Below are positions 25,211 through 33,674 of a stretch of 64,000 nucleotides of DNA, piece by piece. Under the pieces are notes generated by a model. That model made no database searches. It was not told the DNA's origin and saw nothing but the letters and a program-made list of their open reading frames with translations. This DNA comes from Klebsiella quasivariicola (lineage in GTDB: Bacteria > Pseudomonadota > Gammaproteobacteria > Enterobacterales > Enterobacteriaceae). The translations under genes were made by a program, and so were the position numbers. The stretch is from NCBI RefSeq assembly GCF_002269255.1, contig NZ_CP022823.1, forward strand, positions 2,046,001-2,110,000. The letters are read 5' to 3'. The stretch's first letter is position 1. Each line of letters starts with the position of its first letter.

Positions 25211-25217
25211 CTATACT
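25211..25217 (+). promoter_or_regulatory. Sigma-S type -10 element of otsBA
   Basis: CTATACT is the exact consensus -10 for RpoS-dependent promoters and lacks a good -35 at 17 bases. It lies 61 bases before the otsB start. Induction of otsBA by RpoS in stationary phase and high osmolarity is established in E. coli. Confidence 0.7.
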
Positions 25218-25277
25218 TACATGGCTAACATATAATTAACAACCAGCTTCGGCTGGCCATGATAAGGAGGAAACAGG

Positions 25278-26066
25278 GTGGATAACCAGATATCTGTACC
25301 GCCTGCGCTAACCGGAAACTACGCCTTTTTCTTTGACCTCGACGGTACTCTTGCCGATATCCAGCCGCACCCCGATCAGGTGGTGATACCTGACAACACG
25401 CTGCAGGCGCTCAACGCGCTGGCCCAGCAGCAGGGGGGCGCAGTGGCATTGATTTCAGGGCGCTCAATGGCTGAACTTGACGCGCTAACCCATCCCTGGC
25501 GGCTACCGCTGGCCGGTGTTCACGGGGCCGAGCGCCGTGATATCAATGGAAAAACCTATATCGTCTCTCTGCCGTCGGCGCTGCGCGATGAGATCGCGTC
25601 TGAGCTCACCTCGGCGCTGGAAGCGCTCCCGGGATGCGAGCTGGAGAGTAAAGAGATGGCTTTCGCCCTGCACTATCGCCAGGCCCCGCAACAGCAAAGC
25701 GCTGTGCTGGAGCTGGCGCAACGCATTGTTCAGCGCTACCCGTTGCTGGCGCTTCAGCTTGGCAAGTGCGTGGTGGAGATTAAACCCCGGGGGGTGAATA
25801 AAGGGGAGGCGATTACTGCGTTCATGCAGGAGGCGCCGTTTGCCGGCCGTGAACCGGTTTTTGTCGGCGATGACTTGACCGACGAAGCGGGGTTCACCGT
25901 AGTTAATCAACTGCAGGGAATGTCGGTCAAAGTAGGCGCCGGGGAAACTCAGGCGCACTGGCGGTTGGCGGATGCCGCCGCTGTAAGGACGTGGTTGCAA
26001 CATCTGGCGTATGACGCGCAAACCGAAAGGAGGGATGACCATGAGTCGTTTAGTCGTAGTCTCTAA
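25278..26066 (+). CDS. otsB: Trehalose-6-phosphate phosphatase
   Basis: The 262-residue HAD-superfamily enzyme dephosphorylates trehalose-6-phosphate in osmoprotectant trehalose synthesis. HAD motif I is FFDLDGTL with nucleophile Asp20 and Asp22; motif II is LISGRS and motif IV GDDLTDE. The start is GTG at 25278 after AAGGAGG. Its 3' end overlaps the otsA start by 26 bases, so translation is probably coupled. Confidence 0.96.
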   Translation: MDNQISVPPALTGNYAFFFDLDGTLADIQPHPDQVVIPDNTLQALNALAQQQGGAVALISGRSMAELDALTHPWRLPLAGVHGAERRDINGKTYIVSLPSALRDEIASELTSALEALPGCELESKEMAFALHYRQAPQQQSAVLELAQRIVQRYPLLALQLGKCVVEIKPRGVNKGEAITAFMQEAPFAGREPVFVGDDLTDEAGFTVVNQLQGMSVKVGAGETQAHWRLADAAAVRTWLQHLAYDAQTERRDDHESFSRSL

Positions 26067-27465
26067 CCGTATCGCCTTACCGGACGATAAAAAATCGAGC
26101 GCAGGCGGCCTGGCCGTCGGCATCCTGGGGGCACTGAAAGCGGCGGGGGGTCTGTGGTTTGGCTGGAGCGGCGAAATTGGCGATGACCAGCAGCCGCTGA
26201 AGCAGGTCTCCCGCGGGAATATTTCATGGGCGTCGTTCAACCTCAATGAGCGGGACCATGATGAATACTACAACCAGTTTTCCAATGCCGTGCTGTGGCC
26301 GGCCTTCCACTATCGCCTTGACCTGGTCAGCTTCCAGCGCGAAGCCTGGGAGGGGTATCAGCGGGTCAATGCGATGTTGGCGGACAAGCTTCTGCCGTTG
26401 ATTGAGCCTGAAGATACGCTGTGGATCCATGATTACCATCTGCTGCCTTTCGCCAGCGAGCTGCGTCAGCGCGGAGTCAACAACCGCATCGGTTTCTTCC
26501 TGCATATTCCGTTCCCGACGCCGGAGATTTTTAACGCGCTGCCACCGCACGCCGAGCTGCTTGAGCAACTGTGCGATTACGACCTGTTGGGCTTCCAGAC
26601 CGAAAGCGACAGAACCGCCTTCCTTGACAGTGTTGCCATGCAGACCCGGCTCTCCGAGCTCGGCGATAAACGTTATCAGGCGTGGGGTAAAGCCTTCAGC
26701 ACCGAAGTTTATCCGATTGGCATTGATCCAGACGAGATTACGCGCAACGCCAAAGGTCCACTGCCGCCGAAGCTGGCCCAGCTGAAAAATGAGCTGAAAA
26801 ATGTGAAGAATATCTTCTCCGTGGAGCGCCTTGACTACTCAAAAGGGTTGCCGGAGCGATTCCTCGCCTACGAGACGCTGCTCGAGAAGTACCCTCAGCA
26901 CCATGGCAAGATCCGTTACACCCAGATTGCACCGACGTCCCGCGGCGATGTGCAGGCCTATCAGGATATCCGCCATCAACTGGAAACCGCAGCTGGACGC
27001 ATCAATGGCCAGTTTGGTCAGCTTGGCTGGACTCCGCTCTACTACCTGAACCAGCATTTTGACCGTAAGCTGCTGATGAAGGTCTTCCGCTACTCTGACG
27101 TCGGGCTGGTGACACCGCTACGCGATGGTATGAACCTGGTGGCGAAGGAATATGTTGCGGCGCAGGATCCGGATAACCCTGGCGTCCTGGTGCTGTCGCA
27201 ATTTGCCGGGGCGGCGCAGGAGCTGACCAGCGCCCTGATCGTCAACCCTTACGATCGCGACGAGGTGGCCGCCGCGCTGGATCGCGCGCTCAGCATGCCG
27301 CTGGCGGAACGTATCGCCCGTCATTCCGCGATGCTGGACGTGATCAGAGAGAATGATATTCATAACTGGCAGGCGCGCTTTGTCGAGGATTTGCAGCATA
27401 TTTCGCCGCGCAGCGAGGAGAGCCGTCTGCGGGGGAAGATAGCCACTTTCCCTAAACTGGCCTAG
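26041..27465 (+). CDS. otsA: Trehalose-6-phosphate synthase
   Basis: The 474-residue GT20 enzyme joins UDP-glucose and glucose-6-phosphate. The N-terminal loop (VVVSNRIALP...SAGGLAVGILGAL), WIHDYHL, FFLHIPFPTPEIF, VERLDYSKGLPERF and RDGMNLVAKEYVA are all present, as in E. coli OtsA. ATG 26041 follows AGGAGGGATGACC within the otsB end; a frame start at 26011 is rejected. Followed by a terminator shared with uspC. Confidence 0.97.
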   Translation: MSRLVVVSNRIALPDDKKSSAGGLAVGILGALKAAGGLWFGWSGEIGDDQQPLKQVSRGNISWASFNLNERDHDEYYNQFSNAVLWPAFHYRLDLVSFQREAWEGYQRVNAMLADKLLPLIEPEDTLWIHDYHLLPFASELRQRGVNNRIGFFLHIPFPTPEIFNALPPHAELLEQLCDYDLLGFQTESDRTAFLDSVAMQTRLSELGDKRYQAWGKAFSTEVYPIGIDPDEITRNAKGPLPPKLAQLKNELKNVKNIFSVERLDYSKGLPERFLAYETLLEKYPQHHGKIRYTQIAPTSRGDVQAYQDIRHQLETAAGRINGQFGQLGWTPLYYLNQHFDRKLLMKVFRYSDVGLVTPLRDGMNLVAKEYVAAQDPDNPGVLVLSQFAGAAQELTSALIVNPYDRDEVAAALDRALSMPLAERIARHSAMLDVIRENDIHNWQARFVEDLQHISPRSEESRLRGKIATFPKLA

Positions 27466-27473
27466 GTCAGGAT

Positions 27474-27500
27474 AAGGGCTAACCGGCGTTAGCCCTTTTC
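27474..27500. terminator. Terminator between otsA and uspC
   Basis: AAGGGCTAA and TTAGCCCTT form a 9-bp stem followed by TTTC. The uspC stop codon lies in the second arm. Confidence 0.75.
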
Positions 27501-27917
27501 AAGGGAAACCAGCAGGACATCGACGCCGCAGCTGCCAACGATACTTTTCGCTGAGCAGGTAGCGCGCGAGAACAGGGAATGGTTGTGATTGCCGCAGATC
27601 ACCAGGTCGACCTGGTTTGACCGGCAAAAGTCCTTAATATGATGGCCCAGTTCGCCACAGGCGATGGTCATTTTTTCTATTGGGTAGTCCGCGTGGCGAG
27701 CCAGCTCGTTGAGAAAATCACGCATCTCTTCCTGCATCAGTTCGCGCAGATTTTCCATCATCGGCGCCGCAAACTGGTTATACATCTCCGGATCCGTGGC
27801 GAGGGTGATAAAGCTCACCTTCGCATTAACGGGGCGGGCGATCGACACCGCTTTTTTAATTAATATCTGACTCTCCGGCGTTGGTGCGACGGCAACCAGC
27901 AGATGTGAATAAGGCAT
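27489..27917 (-). CDS. uspC: Universal stress protein C
   Basis: The 142-residue UspA-family protein (MPYSHLLVAVAPTPESQILIKKAVSIARPV) has the same length as E. coli UspC. It keeps VICGNHNHSLFSR near residues 108-120, where nucleotide-binding members have G-2x-G-9x-G; UspC is not the ATP-binding type. UspC is reported as a scaffold for the KdpD sensor under salt stress. ATG 27917 follows CAAGGAGG; the long N-terminal extension in the frame is rejected. Next to otsBA, as in E. coli. Confidence 0.94.
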   Translation of the reverse strand: MPYSHLLVAVAPTPESQILIKKAVSIARPVNAKVSFITLATDPEMYNQFAAPMMENLRELMQEEMRDFLNELARHADYPIEKMTIACGELGHHIKDFCRSNQVDLVICGNHNHSLFSRATCSAKSIVGSCGVDVLLVSLEKG

Positions 27918-28269
27918 CTGGCCTCCTTGAGATACGCGGAATAACCCTTCCTTTCCTTCTTTACTCCTGTTTCCCCGGCTGCGCAAGCGCCACACCTGGG
28001 ATTTGCGAGCCTCTTCGCCTGTGCGTGATTTCAGGGTGATATCATTAAAATGGACCAATCTTTTGAGTAAAAAGAAATGCTGTTTTATAAATGAGTGAAG
28101 TGAAGAGGGCGCCTCTTTGTCTCTTTGCCACTGGCGGCTTTTTCATGGCAAAAGCGCAAAGGTAACGTCGTTTCGCTGCTTTTAGTGTAGCCAGGTACCC
28201 ACTCCCTTCCGGTAAAAAATCCGGAACGATTGTCGGCGTTCTTTTAAAAAAAGACACAGGATCACGACG
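27918..28269. other. uspC-GPH transporter intergenic region
   Basis: A 352-base divergent gap. It includes a KdgR-like site (28071-28089) and a short inverted repeat (ttccgg/ccggaa, about 28205-28224) near the transporter start. I see no other gene. Confidence 0.55.
28071..28089 (+). promoter_or_regulatory. KdgR-like site upstream of the rhiTN-like operon
   Basis: AAAGAAATGCTGTTTTATA satisfies the KdgR core RAAAYRNYRTTTY and matches 13 of 19 positions of AATGAAACATTGTTTCATT. It lies about 180 bases before the transporter ATG. Dickeya rhiTN is reported to be controlled by KdgR together with RhaS. Confidence 0.45.
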
Positions 28270-29853
28270 ATGAAAACACGAAAAATTGGACTGGCTAACT
28301 ACCTGGCCTACGGCGCGGGCGATTTTCTCGGCGCCGGCACGACGGCGCTTACCGCCGCATGGCTGCTCTACTTTTACACCACCTTCTGCGGACTCACCCC
28401 AATAGAGGCCACGCTTATTTTCGCTACTGCCCGCGTGCTGGATGCGGTGGTGAGCCCGCTGATGGGCTTTCTCACCGATAACTTCGGCACCACCTGGCTT
28501 GGCAAGCGTTTCGGCCGCAGAAAATTCTTTATTCTGCTCGGCATCCCGTGTGTATTCAGCTACTCGGCGATGTGGGTCGGCGAGATGGGCTTCTGGTACT
28601 ACCTGGTCACCTATCTGCTGTTTGATATGGTCTATACCATGATTCTGGTGCCCTACGAGACGCTGGTGCCGGAAATGACCGATGACTTTAAACAGAAAAC
28701 CAAATTCTCCGGCGCGCGTATTTCGATGGCGCAGATGTCGGCGATTTTAGCCTCCTTTCTGCCGGGGATCCTGCTGACCTGGCTCGGCAAAGATAATGCC
28801 AGCTCATTCTTTTATGCCAGTCTGGTGTTCTCGGTCCTGTGCGCGGTGATGCTGACCTTCGTCTGGTGTTTCACCTGGGAGCGGCCGCGTGAAGCGTGGT
28901 CAGAGGCGGCGCTGCGGGCGGAGGCGGAAAAACAGAACTTAACCCTCGGCCAGAGCCTCAATCGTCTGATTATTGAGCTGAGCTCCACACTACGGATAAA
29001 AATTTTCCGCCAGCACCTTGGCATGTATCTGGGGGGCTATATCGCCCAGGATGTCTTCAATGCCGTGTTTACCTATTACGTGGTCTTTGTTCTGATGCAG
29101 GAAGCCTCTGTCGCCTCGAATCTGCTGGGAACGATGGCTATCTTTCAGTTTATCGCGGTGATCGCCATGATCCCGCTGTGCATTCGCTTTGGCCCCGCGC
29201 CGTCCTACCGCATGGTGGTGGTTCTGTTTGGTCTGAGCTCGCTCTCGTATGCGCTGCTCTATTACGCCGGGCTGAGCGATGTCTACTCATTATTGCTGCT
29301 CATCTCGGCTGTTGCCGGACTGGGACGCGGCGGCATTAACTATGTGCCGTGGAATACCTACACCTATATTGCCGACGTCGATGAAGCGATCACCGGCCAG
29401 CGCCGGGAGGGGATTTTTGCCGGCATCATGACGCTGACCCGCAAAGCCTCGCAGGCGGGGGCGGTAATGCTGGTGGGTATCATCATGCAGCTGTCGGGGT
29501 TTGTCTCCGGGCAAAAAATACAGCCTGAAGGGGTGAGCCATACCATTCTGCTGATCCTCAGCGTCGGCACAGTAGTGGTGTTAGCCTGCGGCTTCCTCGT
29601 CTCGCTACGCTTCAAGCTTAACCTGCACACTCACAGCATCCTGCGCAGTGAAACCCTCAGAATGCGCGATCTCGGCAGTGCCCAGCCGGAACAGACCCGT
29701 GCGGAACACCGCGCGGTGGTCGAGATGCTGGCGGGGATGCCTTACGACTGCCTGTGGGGCAATAACAATATTGGCTATCTGAATCGTCATAAACCTGCTG
29801 CCCCGGCGCTCACCCAGGGCGGCGCTTTCAATTCGACATACACCCGAGGTTAA
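28270..29853 (+). CDS. GPH-family transporter, RhiT-like (rhamnogalacturonide uptake predicted)
   Basis: The 527-residue symporter has about twelve helices and GPH motifs LLYFYTTFCGLTPIEA, SPLMGFLTDNFGTTWLGKRFGRRK and VPYETLVPEMTDDF. It is a paralogue of the transporter at 18366-19928 but is clearly diverged. Only four bases separate it from a GH105 hydrolase, the same pairing as rhiT-rhiN of Dickeya, in which the transporter imports unsaturated rhamnogalacturonides. I infer a similar substrate here. An ACAGGATC site precedes the ATG. Confidence 0.85.
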   Translation: MKTRKIGLANYLAYGAGDFLGAGTTALTAAWLLYFYTTFCGLTPIEATLIFATARVLDAVVSPLMGFLTDNFGTTWLGKRFGRRKFFILLGIPCVFSYSAMWVGEMGFWYYLVTYLLFDMVYTMILVPYETLVPEMTDDFKQKTKFSGARISMAQMSAILASFLPGILLTWLGKDNASSFFYASLVFSVLCAVMLTFVWCFTWERPREAWSEAALRAEAEKQNLTLGQSLNRLIIELSSTLRIKIFRQHLGMYLGGYIAQDVFNAVFTYYVVFVLMQEASVASNLLGTMAIFQFIAVIAMIPLCIRFGPAPSYRMVVVLFGLSSLSYALLYYAGLSDVYSLLLLISAVAGLGRGGINYVPWNTYTYIADVDEAITGQRREGIFAGIMTLTRKASQAGAVMLVGIIMQLSGFVSGQKIQPEGVSHTILLILSVGTVVVLACGFLVSLRFKLNLHTHSILRSETLRMRDLGSAQPEQTRAEHRAVVEMLAGMPYDCLWGNNNIGYLNRHKPAAPALTQGGAFNSTYTRG

Positions 29854-29857
29854 CAAC

Positions 29858-30997
29858 ATGAAAGTTTGGCCGGTCAAACATAGCCCCTTACTGTGTCAGC
29901 CTGAGCGTTTTATCGCCCGCAGCGAACTGCAGGCGCTGATCCGCAACGTGACGCAAAATCTGGTGAATATCAAGGATGAGAGCGGGCAGTTTCTACTGCG
30001 CCTCGATGACGGGCGCGTTATCGATACCAAAGGCTGGGCCGGCTGGGAGTGGACCCACGGCGTCGGGCTGTACGGCATTTATCAGTATTATCAGCAAACC
30101 GGTGACATCGAGATGCGCGATATCATCGACCGCTGGTTTGACGAGCGTTTTGCCGAGGGAGCGACGACCAAAAACGTCAACACCATGGCGCCGTTTCTGA
30201 CGCTGGCGTATCGTTTTGAAGAAACAGGACGGAGGGCGTATCTGCCGTGGCTGGAGAGCTGGGCGGAGTGGGCGATGCATGAGATGCCGCGCACCGAGCA
30301 GGGCGGGATGCAACACATCACTCTGGCAGAGGAGAACCATCAGCAAATGTGGGATGACACCCTGATGATGACCGTGCTGCCGTTAGCCAAAATTGGCAAG
30401 CTGCTCAATCGCCCGCAGTATGTGGAGGAGGCGACCTATCAGTTCCTGCTCCATGTGCAGAACCTGATGGACCGGGAGACCGGGCTGTGGTTTCACGGCT
30501 GGAGCTATGAGGGGCGGCATAACTTTGCCCGGGCGCGCTGGGCGCGGGGCAACAGCTGGCTTACCATGGTGATCCCGGATTTTCTGGAGCTGGTGGATCT
30601 CCCCGAGGGGAACGCGGTACGGCGCTATTTGATGGCGGTACTCAACGCGCAGATTGCTGCCTTAGCGAAATGTCAGGACGACAGCGGCCTGTGGCATACC
30701 CTGCTGGACGATCCGCACTCATATCCTGAGGCCTCGGCGACCGCCGGCTTTGCTTACGGCATTCTCAAAGCGGTGCGCAAGCGTTACGTCGGCCAGCACT
30801 ATGCCGGGGTGGCGGAAAAAGCGATTCGCGGGATTGTGCGGAATATTTCACCTGAGGGAGAGCTGCTGCAGACCTCGTTTGGCACCGGGATGGGGTCAGA
30901 CCTCGATTTTTATCGCCAGATCCCGCTTACCTCGATGCCCTATGGCCAGGCGATGGCGATCCTTTGTCTGACGGAGTATCTGCGCAAGTATTTCTGA
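29858..30997 (+). CDS. GH105 unsaturated glucuronyl/rhamnogalacturonyl hydrolase
   Basis: The 379-residue protein is a cytoplasmic (alpha/alpha)6-barrel hydrolase of family GH105, like YteR and RhiN. The likely catalytic acid is Asp167 in MWDDTLMM (residues 164-171). Aromatic active-site segments WAGWEWTHGVGLYG (60-73) and WFHGWSYEGRHNFARARWARGN are conserved. These enzymes hydrate the 4,5 double bond of unsaturated galacturonyl ends, releasing a 4-deoxy-5-keto-uronate. No signal peptide, consistent with action after import by the adjacent transporter. Last gene of the operon. Confidence 0.9.
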   Translation: MKVWPVKHSPLLCQPERFIARSELQALIRNVTQNLVNIKDESGQFLLRLDDGRVIDTKGWAGWEWTHGVGLYGIYQYYQQTGDIEMRDIIDRWFDERFAEGATTKNVNTMAPFLTLAYRFEETGRRAYLPWLESWAEWAMHEMPRTEQGGMQHITLAEENHQQMWDDTLMMTVLPLAKIGKLLNRPQYVEEATYQFLLHVQNLMDRETGLWFHGWSYEGRHNFARARWARGNSWLTMVIPDFLELVDLPEGNAVRRYLMAVLNAQIAALAKCQDDSGLWHTLLDDPHSYPEASATAGFAYGILKAVRKRYVGQHYAGVAEKAIRGIVRNISPEGELLQTSFGTGMGSDLDFYRQIPLTSMPYGQAMAILCLTEYLRKYF

Positions 30998-31004
30998 GCA
31001 GGAG

Positions 31005-31020
31005 GCCCCGCTGGCGGGGC
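31005..31020 (+). terminator. Stem-loop after the GH105 gene
   Basis: GCCCCGC and GCGGGGC form a short GC stem just after the stop codon. No T run. Confidence 0.4.
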
Positions 31021-31029
31021 GGTGAATAA

Positions 31030-31055
31030 AACTAACCCGGCTTTCGCCGGGTTGC
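31030..31055 (-). terminator. Terminator of argS
   Basis: AACCCGGC/GCCGGGTT stem (31034-31041 and 31046-31053), followed on the minus strand by AGTTTTATTC. Confidence 0.7.
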
Positions 31056-31058
31056 TTA

Positions 31059-32792
31059 TTACATACGCTCTACGGTTTCGATACCCAGGGTATCGAGGCC
31101 CAGTTTGAGGGTTTTCGCCGTCAGCAGCGCCAGCTTCAGGCGGCTGTTGCGGGTCTCTTCGCTTTCCGCGCTGAGGATCGGGCAGTGCTCGTAGAAGCCG
31201 GAGAACAGCCCCGCCAGATCGTACAGGTAGGCGCACATCACGTGTGGCGTCCCTTCGCGAGCGACCACGGAGAGGGTCTCTTCAAACTGCAGCAGGCGCG
31301 CGGCCAACTGGGCTTCGCGATCTTCGGCGATGACCACCGGCGCATCGATCAGCGCATTTTCGTCAATGCCCGCTTTGCGGAAGACGGAGAGCACGCGAGT
31401 ATAGGCATACTGCATATACGGTGCGGTGTTGCCTTCGAACGCCAGCATATTATCCCAGTCGAAAACGTAGTCGGTGGTACGGTTTTTCGACAGGTCGGCA
31501 TATTTTACCGCACCGATGCCCACCACTTTAGCCAGATTTTCCAGCTCGTCAGCCGGCATATCCGGATTCTTCTCCGCCACCAGGCGGCGGGCGCGCTCCA
31601 GCGCTTCGTCCAGCAGATCCGCCAGCTTCACGGTGCCGCCGGCGCGGGTTTTAAACGGCTTGCCGTCTTTCCCCAGCATCATACCGAACATATGGTGCTC
31701 CAGCGGCACAGAGTCCGGCACGTAGCCTGCTTTACGCACGATGGTCCACGCCTGCATCAGGTGCTGGTGCTGACGAGAGTCGATGTAGTAGAGCACACGG
31801 TCAGCGTGCAGCGTTTCATAGCGATACTTCGCGCAGGCGATATCGGTGGTGGTATAGAGGTAGCCGCCATCCTTTTTCTGGATGATGACGCCCATCGGTT
31901 CGCCTTCCTTGTTTTTATACTCATCAAGGAACACCACGGTGGCGCCTTCGCTCTCGACGGCCAGCCCTTTGGCTTTCAGATCGGCGACGATCCCCGGCAG
32001 CATCGGGTTGTACAGGCTTTCACCCATCACGTCATCGCGGGTCAGCGTCACATTCAGGCGATCGTAGGTGATCTGGTTCTGCGACATGGTGATGTCGACC
32101 AGCTTACGCCACATCTGCAGGAAGTACTCATCGCCGCCCTGCAGCTTAACAACATAGCTGCGCGCGCGCTCGGCGAAGGCTTCGTCTTCGTCGTAGTGCT
32201 TTTTCGCTTCGCGATAGAACCCTTCGAGATCGGCCAGGGCCATTTCACCCGCGTTTTCCTGCTGCTGTTTTTCCAGATACGCGATCAGCATGCCGAACTG
32301 GGTGCCCCAGTCGCCGACGTGGTTGGCGCGGATCACCTTGTGGCCAAGGAACTCCAGGGTACGGACCGAGGCATCGCCGATGATGGTCGACCGCAGATGG
32401 CCGACGTGCATCTCTTTCGCCACGTTGGGCGCCGAGTAGTCGACGACGATGGTCTGCGCCTGTGGGGTTGTGACGCCCAGGCGCTCAGACTGCAGCGCGC
32501 GGTTGACATTGTCCGCCAGGAACGCGGGGTCGAGGAAAATATTGATAAAGCCCGGCCCGGCGATTTCAACCTTACTGGCAATGCCGTTGAGGTCAAGATG
32601 AGACAGTACCTGCTCTGCAAGTTGTCGCGGCGCCATGCCCAGTTTTTTGGCGACAGCCATCACGCCGTTGGCCTGATAGTCACCGAACTGAACTTTTGCT
32701 GACTGGCGGACCTGAGGTTCGCAATCGGCAGGCGCACCTGCCGCGATCAGGGCCTGGCTGACTTTTTCTGAGAGAAGAGCCTGAATATTCAC
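31059..32792 (-). CDS. argS: Arginyl-tRNA synthetase
   Basis: The 577-residue class I synthetase charges tRNA-Arg. The N-terminal ArgRS domain is followed by the HIGH-type motif in VDYSAPNVAKEMHVGHLRST (HVGH at residues 129-132). As in E. coli ArgRS, no canonical KMSKS is seen. The C-terminal DALR anticodon-binding domain ends with ETVERM. Length equals E. coli ArgS. Promoter at 32864-32892. Confidence 0.97.
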   Translation of the reverse strand: MNIQALLSEKVSQALIAAGAPADCEPQVRQSAKVQFGDYQANGVMAVAKKLGMAPRQLAEQVLSHLDLNGIASKVEIAGPGFINIFLDPAFLADNVNRALQSERLGVTTPQAQTIVVDYSAPNVAKEMHVGHLRSTIIGDASVRTLEFLGHKVIRANHVGDWGTQFGMLIAYLEKQQQENAGEMALADLEGFYREAKKHYDEDEAFAERARSYVVKLQGGDEYFLQMWRKLVDITMSQNQITYDRLNVTLTRDDVMGESLYNPMLPGIVADLKAKGLAVESEGATVVFLDEYKNKEGEPMGVIIQKKDGGYLYTTTDIACAKYRYETLHADRVLYYIDSRQHQHLMQAWTIVRKAGYVPDSVPLEHHMFGMMLGKDGKPFKTRAGGTVKLADLLDEALERARRLVAEKNPDMPADELENLAKVVGIGAVKYADLSKNRTTDYVFDWDNMLAFEGNTAPYMQYAYTRVLSVFRKAGIDENALIDAPVVIAEDREAQLAARLLQFEETLSVVAREGTPHVMCAYLYDLAGLFSGFYEHCPILSAESEETRNSRLKLALLTAKTLKLGLDTLGIETVERM

Positions 32793-32863
32793 CGGAATAC
32801 CTTACGTGTAATGCGCCAGCCCCCGAGGGAGGCGGCGCCGGAATGTGGACAAATTAGGGCGGG

Positions 32864-32892
32864 AGTATACTGCATTTGTCCCCGTCCGTCAG
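32864..32892 (-). promoter_or_regulatory. argS promoter
   Basis: On the minus strand CTGACG (32892-32887), 17 bases, TATACT (32869-32864). This is a good sigma-70 promoter, about 70 bases before the argS start. Confidence 0.7.
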
Positions 32893-33028
32893 CATTGCGC
32901 GCGGCGTGGCGGCGTGCGCAATCCATCGCCGTTCAGTTGCCCATCAGCAGGACGGCGGTTGGTCCGCAGGCCGAAACACGGTAGATTAGCCTTTTTATTA
33001 TTGACGAACATAAGTGACGAGCAAACCC

Positions 33029-33598
33029 ATGGCGAACTGGCAGCAGATTGAACAACTGGCCGATATTACGGCGGATCTCCCGCGATTTTCCGAAGCGCTG
33101 CAGCGCTTCGCTGCGCGACTGGGACTGGAGATCGCTGGACTCGACGCCGACCATATCTCCCTGCGCTGTCATCAGAATACCACCGCGGAACGCTGGCGCC
33201 GCGGTCTGGAACAGTGCGGAACCCTGCTGTCGGAGAATATGATCAACGGCCGGCCTATCTGCCTGTTCAAGCTGGCGGAGCCGGTCTGCGTGGCGCACTG
33301 GCGCTTCCATATCGTTGAGCTGCCGTGGCCGGGTGAAAAGCGTTATCCCCATGAGGGCTGGGAGCATATTGAAATTGTCCTGCCCGGCGATCCGGCAACC
33401 TTAAATGCCCGCGCGCTGGCGCTGCTGGCCGATGATGGGCTTGGCCAGCCGGGAATTGTCGTCAAAACCAGCTCGCCGAAAGGGGAACGCGAGCGCCTGC
33501 CGAATCCCACCCTGGCGGTAACGGATGGCAGCGTGACGATAAAATTTCATCCGTGGTCCATAGAACAAATCGTCGCCAGCGAGCAAGCCGATAGGTAA
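33029..33598 (+). CDS. yecM: YecM, VOC-family metal-binding-like protein
   Basis: The 189-residue protein (MANWQQIEQLADITADLPRF...) aligns with E. coli YecM, whose structure resembles vicinal oxygen chelate enzymes such as glyoxalase and isomerases. Candidate metal ligands are in DHISLRCHQN and EHIEIVLPG. Its reaction is unknown. ATG 33029 equals the E. coli start; a GTG at 33014 would add five residues. Divergent from argS. Confidence 0.9.
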   Translation: MANWQQIEQLADITADLPRFSEALQRFAARLGLEIAGLDADHISLRCHQNTTAERWRRGLEQCGTLLSENMINGRPICLFKLAEPVCVAHWRFHIVELPWPGEKRYPHEGWEHIEIVLPGDPATLNARALALLADDGLGQPGIVVKTSSPKGERERLPNPTLAVTDGSVTIKFHPWSIEQIVASEQADR

Positions 33599-33674
33599 CA
33601 CTGTGAAGCCGCGCGGCGTCTGCCGCGTGAAATCGTGACATGCTAACAAGGTTGTCTGGATCAGGGAGAGAGGA

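Noticed and set aside
31185..32702. 505-codon open frame antisense to argS, and similar long antisense frames over aspS (38692-39963), zwf (51514-52779), and parts of the DHA2 exporter (17418-18032)
   Set aside because: The sense genes are certain. GC-rich third positions leave the opposite frame open, and the antisense products are His/Arg/Val-rich without family resemblance or ribosome-binding sites.
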